From contig NZ_JABCQO010000010.1 in NCBI RefSeq assembly GCF_015244675.1, positions 1 through 64,000 of the forward strand: a DNA stretch of 64,000 nt, in the 5' to 3' direction. Under the pieces are notes generated by a model. That model had not been told where the DNA came from. It searched no databases and worked only from the letters and a program-made list of their open reading frames with translations. Origin of the DNA: Gluconobacter cerevisiae (GTDB lineage Bacteria > Pseudomonadota > Alphaproteobacteria > Acetobacterales > Acetobacteraceae). Position 1 is the stretch's first letter; each line of letters begins with the position of its first letter. A program made the position numbers and the translations under genes. Shown here in pieces: positions 42,979-50,406 of the stretch.

Positions 42979-44094
42979 TTACTTAGAAAACTGAATGCCA
43001 ACAGTGATCTGACGTAGAACGCCTGCGATCTTTGCTGGGTAGTAGACTTCAACAACGCCCGTACGAACGATTCTTGCCGAAGCTGTTTTGAGGAATGTCG
43101 CAAGGTCCTGACACAACAGATTGTCCACGTTCTCGCTGTAGTCAGCGATGATCTCGGACAAGATGATATTCGGGTTAACAGCGTTGCTTCCCGGATAAAT
43201 CATCGTGTCATTGTCAACGAGCTTCTTGGAGTTTTCACCGAAGAAGCGTGAGTTCAAGCGTGCCTGTAGCTTCGTACGAACATACGCAAGAATGTTGAGC
43301 GCTTCGATGTCCTGATAACTGTCGTCAGCCGTGCCTTCTGCGTTCGTCTGATAGGTCATACGAGGACGTTCTAGGTAAACATTACCGGCAGTATCCTGCT
43401 TGGTAATACCGATACCAGCGTTAAAGATTGCTTCTCTTGCGCTCTGGCTGAATGCGTTTCCTAGTGGAGCGGCTGCTACGGCTAGGGCGATGCCCTGAAT
43501 AGGATTTGCAGGGTCTGCACTCGCCTTCACGGCAACGGCTGCACCGACTGCTGCGGCAAGTTCAATGTCAGAATCTGTTCCGCCTGGAGCAAAACCTTCA
43601 ACGCTCGAATATGGGCTGTTTACCGTGGAGCCAAGGGCAACGAGGTTAGCCATACTGTCTGCAATGGCTGTCACATGGATACCGTCTAGGCCGTTGTTGT
43701 AAGCCCAACGTGAAGCCAAGAAAGTATCAAAGGCTTTTACGGCGTCGCTTGTCGCAAACGGAGTGATGAAGAGGTTTGCAGGAATGTCACCGAGACTTGT
43801 TAGAGCGGCAGTGATGTCGGTTGCTGAGTCGGATGCTGCGTTTACGAGATAAACAGGCGTCACGGTGTCAACGGAACGATAGCGGGCATAACCCTTATAG
43901 ATGTCCGAAGTTGAACCGAACGCTGATGCTACGTCCGCAAGCGATCCAGCGAGAACAGGCGTGTTCGTGTTGCCTGTCGAAGATGTTGCAACGAGAACGA
44001 CCTGATAGGTCGTTGACGCTACACCACCTGTTGATGAAATCGTAATCCATGTCCCCGGTAGCGGAAAGGACTCTGGAATATTTGATATACTCAT
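42979..44094 (-). CDS. Tail sheath protein
   Basis: A 371-residue sheath subunit (Mu gpL/P2 FI type). It starts SISNIPESFPLPGTWITIS and contains YQVVLVATSSTGNTNTPV and a conserved C-terminal domain ending VEVYYPAKIAGVLRQITVGIQF. It proves a contractile (myovirus-type) tail. GGAG precedes the ATG. Confidence 0.9.
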   Translation of the reverse strand: MSISNIPESFPLPGTWITISSTGGVASTTYQVVLVATSSTGNTNTPVLAGSLADVASAFGSTSDIYKGYARYRSVDTVTPVYLVNAASDSATDITAALTSLGDIPANLFITPFATSDAVKAFDTFLASRWAYNNGLDGIHVTAIADSMANLVALGSTVNSPYSSVEGFAPGGTDSDIELAAAVGAAVAVKASADPANPIQGIALAVAAAPLGNAFSQSAREAIFNAGIGITKQDTAGNVYLERPRMTYQTNAEGTADDSYQDIEALNILAYVRTKLQARLNSRFFGENSKKLVDNDTMIYPGSNAVNPNIILSEIIADYSENVDNLLCQDLATFLKTASARIVRTGVVEVYYPAKIAGVLRQITVGIQFSK

Positions 44095-44119
44095 ATGGAA
44101 TATCTCCTTAAATGATCAT

Positions 44120-44153
44120 AAAAGATGAATGGGTTTAACCTCTTTTATTTAGT
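44120..44153 (-). promoter_or_regulatory. TAAATA late-promoter-like element with hairpin, sheath
   Basis: Minus-strand ACTAAATA (44153-44146), overlapping the stop of the upstream gene; AAAAGA/TCTTTT pairing (44120-44125 with 44141-44146) follows at once. Confidence 0.4.
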
Positions 44154-44711
44154 TGGATTAATGATGTTGGGGAAAATGGTAGTAGATCCGTTATTGGGCA
44201 TGGTTGTATCTATTTCGATAAGGTCAGTGCTGCCTTCTTGATATCCGTCTTCTTCTGTAATCGTGTATGTGAGAGTAAAATCGAATGAGTAGACAGCGCG
44301 CGAGTTTGAGCTATCGAGAGAACCAACGATCGAGCCGCTTTCAAACTGCATGGGATAGCCATTGCTTCGATCGGGTGTCGGGTCCCAACCCATCAGGCAT
44401 TTGCGAAGGTCTGTTCTAGCTAGGTCATATGCGTCACTGGCAGACTGATAACCCGTATCGTCGCTTTCCATATTGAGGACGACAACACACTGAAACGTGG
44501 TTGTCTCAAGTGCTAGGTATCCCGGCATGTTCTGATTTTCAGTAGCCGTGACGTTCGGTATCCACACGCCGCAAAATGGCATGTCACTCTGTTTAATGTT
44601 CTGTTGGTTCATCATTCGGCTGATGTCGCCGATACCAGATACCTTCGTGAAATATCGCGTGTCTGTTCTGATCTGCTTGATAACGTCAACGCATCTTAGG
44701 ATTGGGTTCAT
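44145..44711 (-). CDS. Putative tail terminator / neck protein
   Basis: A 188-residue protein (CVDVIKQIRTDTRYFTKVSGIGDISRMM..., VVVLNMESDDTGYQSASDAYDLARTDLRKCLMGWDP). Its place between the gp10-like protein and the sheath is that of the tail terminator in myoviruses. The family link is by position and general pattern. Overlaps the upstream gene by four bases. Confidence 0.6.
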   Translation of the reverse strand: MNPILRCVDVIKQIRTDTRYFTKVSGIGDISRMMNQQNIKQSDMPFCGVWIPNVTATENQNMPGYLALETTTFQCVVVLNMESDDTGYQSASDAYDLARTDLRKCLMGWDPTPDRSNGYPMQFESGSIVGSLDSSNSRAVYSFDFTLTYTITEEDGYQEGSTDLIEIDTTMPNNGSTTIFPNIINPTK

Positions 44712-45112
44712 TTATCCACCTTTGTAAGTTTCAGGGCATTTTCTAGGCGCTTCTCGATTTCGGGTTTCATTTGTTCAAAGACGGTCGATAGGTAAGGGCG
44801 GGCCTCAAGTTTTGACCCGTTGTTCAGGGCTGCTCCGGCTTCCAGTGCTTTCGCTTGTCGTGCCGTGTCGATGAGTGTGACCCTGTTCCCTTTAATCCTG
44901 ACCTTGAGCAACAAAGCGAGGCTTCCAGTCCAGCTTGCAGGTGCCTGACCAGGCTTGCTGGCGACGTGTGGGCTCGTGCTCGCATTGGCTAAAATGAGGG
45001 CTTGTGTCTTCTTCTTGATATCGTTTCCGATGGCACGAAGCTCTTTCTTGAGAGCTTTCTGATCGACTTGCAGTTGTCCAGGATTGCTTATCTGGAAGGA
45101 TATCGTGGGCAT
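44708..45112 (-). CDS. HK97 gp10-like neck/tail-completion protein
   Basis: A 134-residue protein: QKALKKELRAIGNDIKKKTQALILAN, SKPGQAPASWTGSLALLLKVRIKGNRVTLID and RPYLSTVFEQMKPEI match the HK97 gp10 pattern. It joins head and tail. Overlaps on both sides show tight operon packing. Confidence 0.75.
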   Translation of the reverse strand: MPTISFQISNPGQLQVDQKALKKELRAIGNDIKKKTQALILANASTSPHVASKPGQAPASWTGSLALLLKVRIKGNRVTLIDTARQAKALEAGAALNNGSKLEARPYLSTVFEQMKPEIEKRLENALKLTKVDK

Positions 45113-45486
45113 TATCTCACCGTATCTTGTTTACTTAGGAAACATTCTAAATATCGGTTTTCCTGTTCCACCATCATCAGCCTCACCACCTGATATCGAA
45201 CAGTGATCACCGAACGATCTGGCTGGCGAACTTCCTGCGTGACGTACTGGAATGAGTTGAGGTCCGGTCTATAACGAGTTCTCAAGATGCTCGTGTAATC
45301 CGTCATATTCTCCTGAACGCCGTTCACAACCATGAATGGGTTCACATCGAATAACTGACCATATTCGTAGCGAGCGTTGGTCATCTGGTACGAGTTGCCC
45401 CGACCGTCTTCCGTTTCCGTCTGCTCCCAGTCCCAGAAGGTGATCTTCTGGATGAACTGCGTCTCATCTATGCGGCTACTGCTCAT
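45112..45486 (-). CDS. Head-closure / head-tail adaptor protein
   Basis: A 124-residue beta-rich protein (QFIQKITFWDWEQTETEDGRGNSYQMTNARYEYGQLF...), ending in basic strands. Length and position between the gp6-like connector and gp10 suit the SPP1 gp16-type stopper. The assignment rests mainly on gene order. Confidence 0.65.
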   Translation of the reverse strand: MSSSRIDETQFIQKITFWDWEQTETEDGRGNSYQMTNARYEYGQLFDVNPFMVVNGVQENMTDYTSILRTRYRPDLNSFQYVTQEVRQPDRSVITVRYQVVRLMMVEQENRYLECFLSKQDTVR

Positions 45487-46133
45487 GGGCGGCCACCGAA
45501 GTTGAATCTCTGATGCGGGGAAATGAGGCTGTCGATAAAGCTATTCGTTAGCTTTATCTCATCAGCACCTCTGTTCTTGTACATGCGCTTCGTCATTTCC
45601 TTAATCGCAAGGACCAAGCTAGTCGGAACGCTTGCTGCGTCCGCTGCGATGCCGCCTGTGTACTGAACGACCATATGGGAATGGTTTCGGTAGAGATCGT
45701 TGAGGTTGTAAGAGAATGAAAGCTGAATACGAGCAGGATCAGTCGTGAGATCGGGGAAGTAGTCTTGGTTCTCAACAAGAGCCACTTCGCCCTGGCCCCA
45801 GAAGGCTGCTGTTACGCTCTCGATACTCTGTGCGCCTGTTGGCAGATTGATCCACTGACCGCCGCCAGAGCCATAGCCAAAGCTACCTGAGCCGTTCGAC
45901 AGGAAAGAGCGGAAGTAGAAATCATTCTGGGACATTTCATCTTTTGCCATGACCCATGTGATCGGTGTTGCGACGAGGTAGTCACCGATAATGTCTTGGA
46001 TATAATCTTGAGCCGTCTGGGCGAGGGCTTGAATGAGGCTTGTCTGTGAGGGGTCGAGGACCATGCAATAGTCCATAAGGTCATCAACATCGACTACGAG
46101 GTCAGGCTTGTTGCCTCTGAGGTTTGATATCAT
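45483..46133 (-). CDS. Head-tail connector, gp6-like
   Basis: A 216-residue protein: DVDDLMDYCMVLDPSQTSLIQALAQTAQDYIQDIIG at the N-terminus and VPTSLVLAIKEMTKRMYKNRG in the second half match the phage gp6-like connector. It attaches below the portal. GAGGTG precedes the ATG. Confidence 0.8.
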   Translation of the reverse strand: MISNLRGNKPDLVVDVDDLMDYCMVLDPSQTSLIQALAQTAQDYIQDIIGDYLVATPITWVMAKDEMSQNDFYFRSFLSNGSGSFGYGSGGGQWINLPTGAQSIESVTAAFWGQGEVALVENQDYFPDLTTDPARIQLSFSYNLNDLYRNHSHMVVQYTGGIAADAASVPTSLVLAIKEMTKRMYKNRGADEIKLTNSFIDSLISPHQRFNFGGRP

Positions 46134-46141
46134 GCGTCACC

Positions 46142-46294
46142 TCATTTCGTGATCTTGTCGGGTACTGGCCCGCAAGCGTCGATGAGTTCTGCATATCCTT
46201 GTTCAACGAGAAGCAATCCGACATGAGGGCGAACCACGCATGTCATGCCTTCGACGAACTTTGGATTATAGGTTTTGATGATTTTGATCTTCAT
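46142..46294 (-). CDS. Small phage protein at the head of the neck operon
   Basis: A 50-residue protein (MKIKIIKTYNPKFVEGMTCVV...). The fold is probably a small beta domain (VRPHVGLLLVEQGYAELID). It lies eight bases before the connector gene. Similar small proteins occur next to capsid or connector genes in many phages. Confidence 0.65.
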   Translation of the reverse strand: MKIKIIKTYNPKFVEGMTCVVRPHVGLLLVEQGYAELIDACGPVPDKITK

Positions 46295-46300
46295 TAGATA

Positions 46301-46328
46301 CCTCAAATGGTTGTTTGAGGTATTTATT
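46301..46328 (-). promoter_or_regulatory. TAAATA late-promoter-like element with hairpin, neck/tail operon
   Basis: Minus-strand AATAAATAC (46328-46320). CCTCAAA pairs exactly with TTTGAGG (46301-46307 with 46314-46320), right after the motif and before the start at 46294. Confidence 0.5.
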
Positions 46329-46460
46329 GAAGTTTAATCTCAATGATTATTGGGATTATGTGCTAGGGATTAGTTGGCGCGATTGATAAAAGTATCGAGA
46401 CCTATTGACTGCCTCTATCCCTTATCCCATCGTACTTTTTTATCATCATTAGAGGTTACA

Positions 46461-46820
46461 ATGATACTCGATATTCTCAAGGTATATGGATATGATGAGC
46501 CGTCTTACATGACAGAGACGGATCAGAATGTATATTGGTTTAGTCTAGACCAGTTCTGGGTCATAGACACCTCCGTTGCCCCGGTATTTAGACTTGTAGG
46601 TCCCTTTTCTTCCATTGAAGAGGCGCAAAAATGTGCAAAGCGGATCGAGGTGGAATATCAGAAACTTATCAGAAAAGAGATTGATCTTGCTGCCTTCAAG
46701 GCTTTTCTGGAGCAGGAAAATACCGAGAGAGAATGCGTGATGCGTGCGAGCCGTCAGGCCGATCTTGCAAGTTATACGCCCACAGCGAGCCCCCAAAAGA
46801 AGAGTACTCTTGAACCCTGA
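46461..46820 (+). CDS. Hypothetical prophage protein
   Basis: A 119-residue protein from the ATG at 46461, with AGAGG 6-7 bases upstream; the open frame begins earlier without a site. It has a beta-rich first part (NVYWFSLDQFWVIDTSVAPVFRLVGPFSSIEEAQKCAK) and a helical second part. No family recognised. It runs opposite to the late genes and has its own terminator. Confidence 0.6.
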   Translation: MILDILKVYGYDEPSYMTETDQNVYWFSLDQFWVIDTSVAPVFRLVGPFSSIEEAQKCAKRIEVEYQKLIRKEIDLAAFKAFLEQENTERECVMRASRQADLASYTPTASPQKKSTLEP

Positions 46821-46908
46821 GTACACCATATAGCGCCGTCTCTCTGGGGCAGCACACAATGCACCACAGAGACATTATACCGCACTGTACGGGGCTATTA
46901 AATAATAG

Positions 46909-46934
46909 AAAACCCGGCTTGTTGGCCGGGTTTT
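46909..46934 (+). terminator. Intrinsic terminator
   Basis: AAAACCCGGC pairs with GCCGGGTTTT around six bases; symmetrical, so it can serve the plus-strand gene at 46461 and the minus-strand gene at 46946. Confidence 0.8.
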
Positions 46935-46945
46935 CTATGTCCATC

Positions 46946-47086
46946 TTACTCTGCGACTAAGATGGGCCACGCACGCAAGCCATACGCTTTCGCATAGAGC
47001 TTATCGCCGGTGATGGGACATGTGCGCCAAGGGCGAAACACATACCGATAACCGGCTGGTGCGGGCGGAAAGGATTTCTTGGACAT
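46946..47086 (-). CDS. Small hypothetical protein (RPWRTCP..GLRAWPI motif)
   Basis: A 46-residue protein (MSKKSFPPAPAGYRYVFRPW...). GGGAG lies 7 bases before the ATG. The compact pattern with TCPITGDKLYAKAYGLRAWPI has the feel of a conserved Acetobacteraceae phage peptide, but no function is known to me. Confidence 0.6.
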   Translation of the reverse strand: MSKKSFPPAPAGYRYVFRPWRTCPITGDKLYAKAYGLRAWPILVAE

Positions 47087-47415
47087 CCTCTTACTCCCAC
47101 TAGGGTGGTGTGAGGCATTGAACAATACATGGGGATGTCGTAACGTAGCGGCGTTGAAACACACTGCGCTGGACTACCCGGTGCATTTGACAGCCATGCC
47201 TAACATAGTGGCTGCCCCGCAAAACGAGATAGGCCTGCTTTCGACTGGTACTCGAGGGCAGGCCTTTTTCATTTTTAAGGCCGAGATCAGATGTCTCATA
47301 CTCCCTGATTGATTGCAAGCCTTCATATTCGCGGATTAAGATTTTTATTTGTTCCCGTATTTGTAGGTGCTATTGCTTTTTGTGGAGTGCGTTTGGCGCT
47401 TCAAAGGGGGTAAGT
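47087..47415. other. Intergenic region with a terminator
   Basis: No gene supported. A plus-strand terminator lies at 47231-47269 (AGGCCTGC with GCAGGCCT, then T5), although no plus-strand gene ends nearby. A short RNA ending there is possible. Confidence 0.4.
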
Positions 47416-47853
47416 ATGGCTGAAAATCCGCTTGTGATAGCGATGGAGAATATTGCAAATCGAAGAAGAAAGCTTCAAGCTGAAATGGCTGAGTTGGATA
47501 AGATGCTATACGATTTATCTAAGTATAGTGAAGTTTCCATAGAAACTATTTTCAAATATCTTGATGATATATATAATAACGAAATCGATGAAACGCCGTC
47601 TGATGGGTTGCAAAGGATTAGCGAAAAAGAACTAGAAGCTTTTGTTATACATTTTATTCAAATGAATGGCCCTATGGATGTTGATAGCATACTGCATTTA
47701 CTAAGGATTCATGGCTATGATGCTGGTGGGGCTGACAAAAGAAAAAATCTAAATACCAGATTGTGGAGGATAACTAAAGAAAATAATCCTATAAGCAAAA
47801 GAGATGATGGGTTCTACATAGTAAATATGCCTAATGGAAATGGTATGATATGA
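47416..47853 (+). CDS. Hypothetical AT-rich prophage protein
   Basis: A 145-residue protein; AAGGGGG precedes the ATG at 47416. The N-terminal 40 residues look like a coiled coil (ENIANRRRKLQAEMAELDKMLYDL). The C-terminal part (ELEAFVIHFIQMNGPMDVDSILHLLRIHGYDAGGADKRKNLNTRLWRI) suggests a winged-helix domain. Its base composition is much richer in A and T than its neighbours, a sign of recent transfer. Confidence 0.6.
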   Translation: MAENPLVIAMENIANRRRKLQAEMAELDKMLYDLSKYSEVSIETIFKYLDDIYNNEIDETPSDGLQRISEKELEAFVIHFIQMNGPMDVDSILHLLRIHGYDAGGADKRKNLNTRLWRITKENNPISKRDDGFYIVNMPNGNGMI

Positions 47854-47914
47854 TATATAAAATATCATGTAGAATAAAAACCAAGTAATACTATGGTTTG
47901 TGGGGTATCCTATT

Positions 47915-48370
47915 TCATGTTTCTTGTTTGATTTGGTAGGAACCCCTTTTACGTCCCTTCATCGCTGCTACACGATTAGCCTTGCGTTCTTCACTCCAAG
48001 GGGCCTTAGGTCTGCGAAGTTTCGCCTTAGCTTTTTCGGTCTTCTTCTCACCTTGCTTCAAGCGGCAATCCCTCTTGGATTCCTCTGCTGATCTGATCCA
48101 TGCTGTCTTGATGTTCATAGGTGATCCCGTTCTTACGAACTCAGGCTTCCATGTGAGGCAGTATGGGAGTTTGATTGTTTTGTTGATTCGATGTTCGACA
48201 GCATAAATGACCGCATTATTCAAATGGGTCAGGGCATCAACGTTCTTGATCCAGAGCTTCTTGTAATCTTCAAAGGTAAGATCGAACTGGATGTTCATTT
48301 TGCGTTGGTATGCTTGTGCGGATTGGAACTTCTTCTTCAGAAGTTCAACTGTGTTTTCATGTAAAATCAT
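47915..48370 (-). CDS. Lysine/arginine-rich phage protein with a structured leader
   Basis: A 151-residue basic protein. FDLTFEDYKKLWIKNVDALTHLNNAVIYAVEHR is the most ordered part; the last 50 residues are very rich in Lys and Arg (KKTEKAKAKLRRPKAPWSEERKANRVAAMKGRKRG), so nucleic-acid binding is likely. No family recognised. It has a perfect TATAAATA element 155 bases upstream, and a leader that can hide the AGAAAGGA binding site. Confidence 0.65.
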   Translation of the reverse strand: MILHENTVELLKKKFQSAQAYQRKMNIQFDLTFEDYKKLWIKNVDALTHLNNAVIYAVEHRINKTIKLPYCLTWKPEFVRTGSPMNIKTAWIRSAEESKRDCRLKQGEKKTEKAKAKLRRPKAPWSEERKANRVAAMKGRKRGSYQIKQET

Positions 48371-48377
48371 TGGTTAG

Positions 48378-48509
48378 TCCTTTCTAAATGCGCAGAACCC
48401 CTGATGAGGGGACCAACCACGGACTCATCAGGGGTTCTTTTAGAAAGAAGGTTTAGTGAACTAGGTCTGATGAGAACCAATGCGCGATGGCATTGGTTGG
48501 TCCCATCAG
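48378..48509 (-). promoter_or_regulatory. Four-segment leader able to sequester the ribosome binding site
   Basis: In minus-strand order: segment 1 (48509-48490), 2 (48483-48467), 3 (48447-48424), 4 (48419-48380). 1 pairs with 2 (CTGATG and AACCAATGC with their complements). 2 pairs with 3 (8 bp, CTCATCAG/CTGATGAG). 3 pairs with 4 (15 bp plus a 9-bp outer stem CTTTCTAAA/TTTAGAAAG that contains the SD). 1 can also pair with 4 (11 bp, GGGACCAACCA). The layout is that of an attenuator or riboswitch. Confidence 0.6.
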
Positions 48510-48525
48510 CTTTTGTTCTTATGTG

Positions 48526-48533
48526 TATTTATA
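48526..48533 (-). promoter_or_regulatory. TATAAATA late-promoter-like element before the structured leader
   Basis: Perfect TATAAATA followed by C on the minus strand. A transcript starting a few bases later would contain the whole four-segment leader. Confidence 0.5.
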
Positions 48534-48556
48534 CTTTGATGCATCTTTGGACGTCA

Positions 48557-48797
48557 TTATTCATCTGGCCCGGTTTACCTGCGCTCAGCGCGAGCGATTA
48601 ATGCGGCTGCGCCGCAAGCCTTACGGAGCGCAGAGCGTAAGCGAGCGCCCGTAGAGCGACTACACGCCGAAGGCGTCCGTCTTTTAAAGAGCGAAAGCGA
48701 ATAACCCGGATGACGCGACGCGTCTTTGAGCAAAGCGAAAAGACGTGGGCGTCAAGCCCGGTTTAGATTTGTCGTTATTCATCTAGGGGTGTTTACC
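48557..48797. repeat. Hairpin-dense segment between imperfect direct repeats
   Basis: TTATTCATCT..6..GTTTACC occurs at 48557-48579 and 48775-48797. The GC-rich 195 bases between hold several short hairpins: GCGGC/GCCGC (48603-48615), CTTACG/CGTAAG (48620-48641), ACGCC/GGCGT (48664-48676), CGTCTTT/AAAGACG (48721-48745). No ORF of note. It may be a small inserted element or a structured RNA. Confidence 0.5.
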
Positions 48798-49145
48798 GGG
48801 CTCTGTTACTACTTACAGTAGTAATAGTGTCTATTAAATATCTCTAGGTGAGTACCGACGGCTCTCCTTATATAATGGCCGAACATCAACCAGCAGAGAC
48901 ATCAAGGCTCAACTGAACCCTCATATGGCGATTGCCCTGATCGACTGACTGACACGACACCACACGGAAGTTCTCACGAATAATCGAGCGATCAGGACAC
49001 CTAATCATCCGATGACATTTCATATTAGATGAGACAGGTACCCATAGCATGATTACCTGATGCCTAGCTCGACGGTAGATGTGCCATTGACCTTTTGGAT
49101 TGTATTTTTACATTGCCCACTGATGTTACGGAGAAACCATCTGCT
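48798..49145. other. Intergenic region with an operator-like dyad
   Basis: No gene supported. TTACTACT-TAC-AGTAGTAA (48806-48824) is an 8-bp dyad that could bind a regulator. ATTAAATA occurs at 48833-48840 on the plus strand but far from any start. Confidence 0.4.
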
Positions 49146-49913
49146 ATGAACCGAGACCAAATGGAAAAAAATATCGTTATTATAGCTGCTATCTGCACAG
49201 CATCATTTGTTGGGATTTATATATGGCTTTCGATGGGAACTGAGGAAGTGCCTGATCTTATCAAGACAGTATCTCCCCTTATAGTCGTAGCAGTAACGGG
49301 ATATTTTGCATGGTGTCAGTTAAAGATATCTCGAGCCCAGAAAGAGCTGAGCGAGCGACAAGCGAGCACCGCTCACACTAAGCTAAAGCTGGATCTATTT
49401 GATAAAAGATACGAGGCTTATCAAAATATCATTGAGCATTTTGTCTATTGTTATGACCTTCCTATGGGGATCATGGCCTATTACCGTTTAACAGAAGAAG
49501 AGAATATAGAATATCATAGGCTTCGTACATTTAGCAGAAGCGGAGACGATAAGATTAGATTTATAAGACCAATCAGGGAACGGGCTCTCGAGAAAATAGA
49601 TAGTATTTCCGTTTATAATGTTGAAAGCAAAAAGAAGAGAGAACTTGATCTTGAGAGGGTTAGGTTCCTATATAGCGATGACGTTTATCATGTACTCTTT
49701 GATTTTTCAAAAGAGTGTCATGAACTTCTAGGGCATCAGCACCGGACTCTGATCGTGTGCTTGAACAGAGAAGTTGATTCCTTTCTCGGTATTCCGGCAC
49801 TTGCTAATCCCAATATGGCTGATATCGAGAGTAAGAAATCAAAACTTGCAATCGAGTTTAAGACCAATATAGTTGATACTATGCGACCTTACCTGCATGT
49901 GCCGGAGAAATAA
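49146..49913 (+). CDS. Hypothetical membrane protein, prophage cargo
   Basis: A 255-residue protein from the ATG at 49146 (GGAGA 11 bases upstream). Two membrane spans lie near the N-terminus (IVIIAAICTASFVGIYIWLSM and TVSPLIVVAVTGYFAWCQL), then a coiled region and a 170-residue cytosolic domain with many charged residues. This form is common among phage-exclusion and lysogenic-conversion proteins, but no family is recognised. Confidence 0.6.
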   Translation: MNRDQMEKNIVIIAAICTASFVGIYIWLSMGTEEVPDLIKTVSPLIVVAVTGYFAWCQLKISRAQKELSERQASTAHTKLKLDLFDKRYEAYQNIIEHFVYCYDLPMGIMAYYRLTEEENIEYHRLRTFSRSGDDKIRFIRPIRERALEKIDSISVYNVESKKKRELDLERVRFLYSDDVYHVLFDFSKECHELLGHQHRTLIVCLNREVDSFLGIPALANPNMADIESKKSKLAIEFKTNIVDTMRPYLHVPEK

Positions 49914-49954
49914 AAAAATGTTCTCCAACTGCGTTGTAGAGAGCTGGAACTACA

Positions 49955-49987
49955 CAAAAGAGCCCCCTAGCTGATGCTACAGGGCTC
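49955..49987. terminator. Bidirectional terminator candidate
   Basis: AGAGCCC pairs with GGGCTCT across a 16-base loop, between two convergent genes. No long T-run. Confidence 0.5.
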
Positions 49988-50001
49988 TCATGGTATCCGA
50001 G

Positions 50002-50406
50002 TTAGCGACCCAGACGCTTCGATATTTCCTGCGACATCTTGATCAAGATATCATCGAACTCACCAGAATGAGCACTCTCGCGGACCTTTTCATAGAAGGC
50101 CAAGAGATTGTCATACCCCGTTCCAATGTTGATCGTCTGAGAGGCCGTCATACCGGGAAGAGCAATGGTCTTGCTACCATAACGCAAGTCGGTTGTGATA
50201 TTTCCAGCGAAGTCCACTTTGAACCAAAGGCGGGTGGCCTTGCGACCCTTGGGTAGTTCTTCGTTATCACGAAGAGCTTCTACTGCGCTGATCTGCTTAT
50301 CCAAGGCGTTGATGAAGGCATCTCGCGGAGACTTCTGAACAGTCGTTTTCTTCGTGACGAACTTCACGTCTTTGAGGAATGAAAACTTAGCTGGTGCTCT
50401 TCCCAT
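50002..50406 (-). CDS. DUF6641-like protein, copy 2
   Basis: A 134-residue protein (KFSFLKDVKFVTKKTTVQKSPRDAFINALDKQISAVEAL..., WFKVDFAGNITTDLRYGSKTIALPG, end YEKVRESAHSGEFDDILIKM). It shares with the 19511 protein the N-terminal F-VK start, the RYGSK-I-L block and the AG/SGE-D end. It lies divergent from the AAA+ operon. Function unknown. Confidence 0.6.
   Translation of the reverse strand: MGRAPAKFSFLKDVKFVTKKTTVQKSPRDAFINALDKQISAVEALRDNEELPKGRKATRLWFKVDFAGNITTDLRYGSKTIALPGMTASQTINIGTGYDNLLAFYEKVRESAHSGEFDDILIKMSQEISKRLGR

Noticed and set aside
48408-48431. CTGATGAGTCCGTG on the minus strand, identical to the start of classic hammerhead ribozyme constructs
   Set aside because: The required stem II followed by GAAA and a cleavage triplet is absent. 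The bases that follow pair with the upstream arm instead, as part of the four-segment leader.
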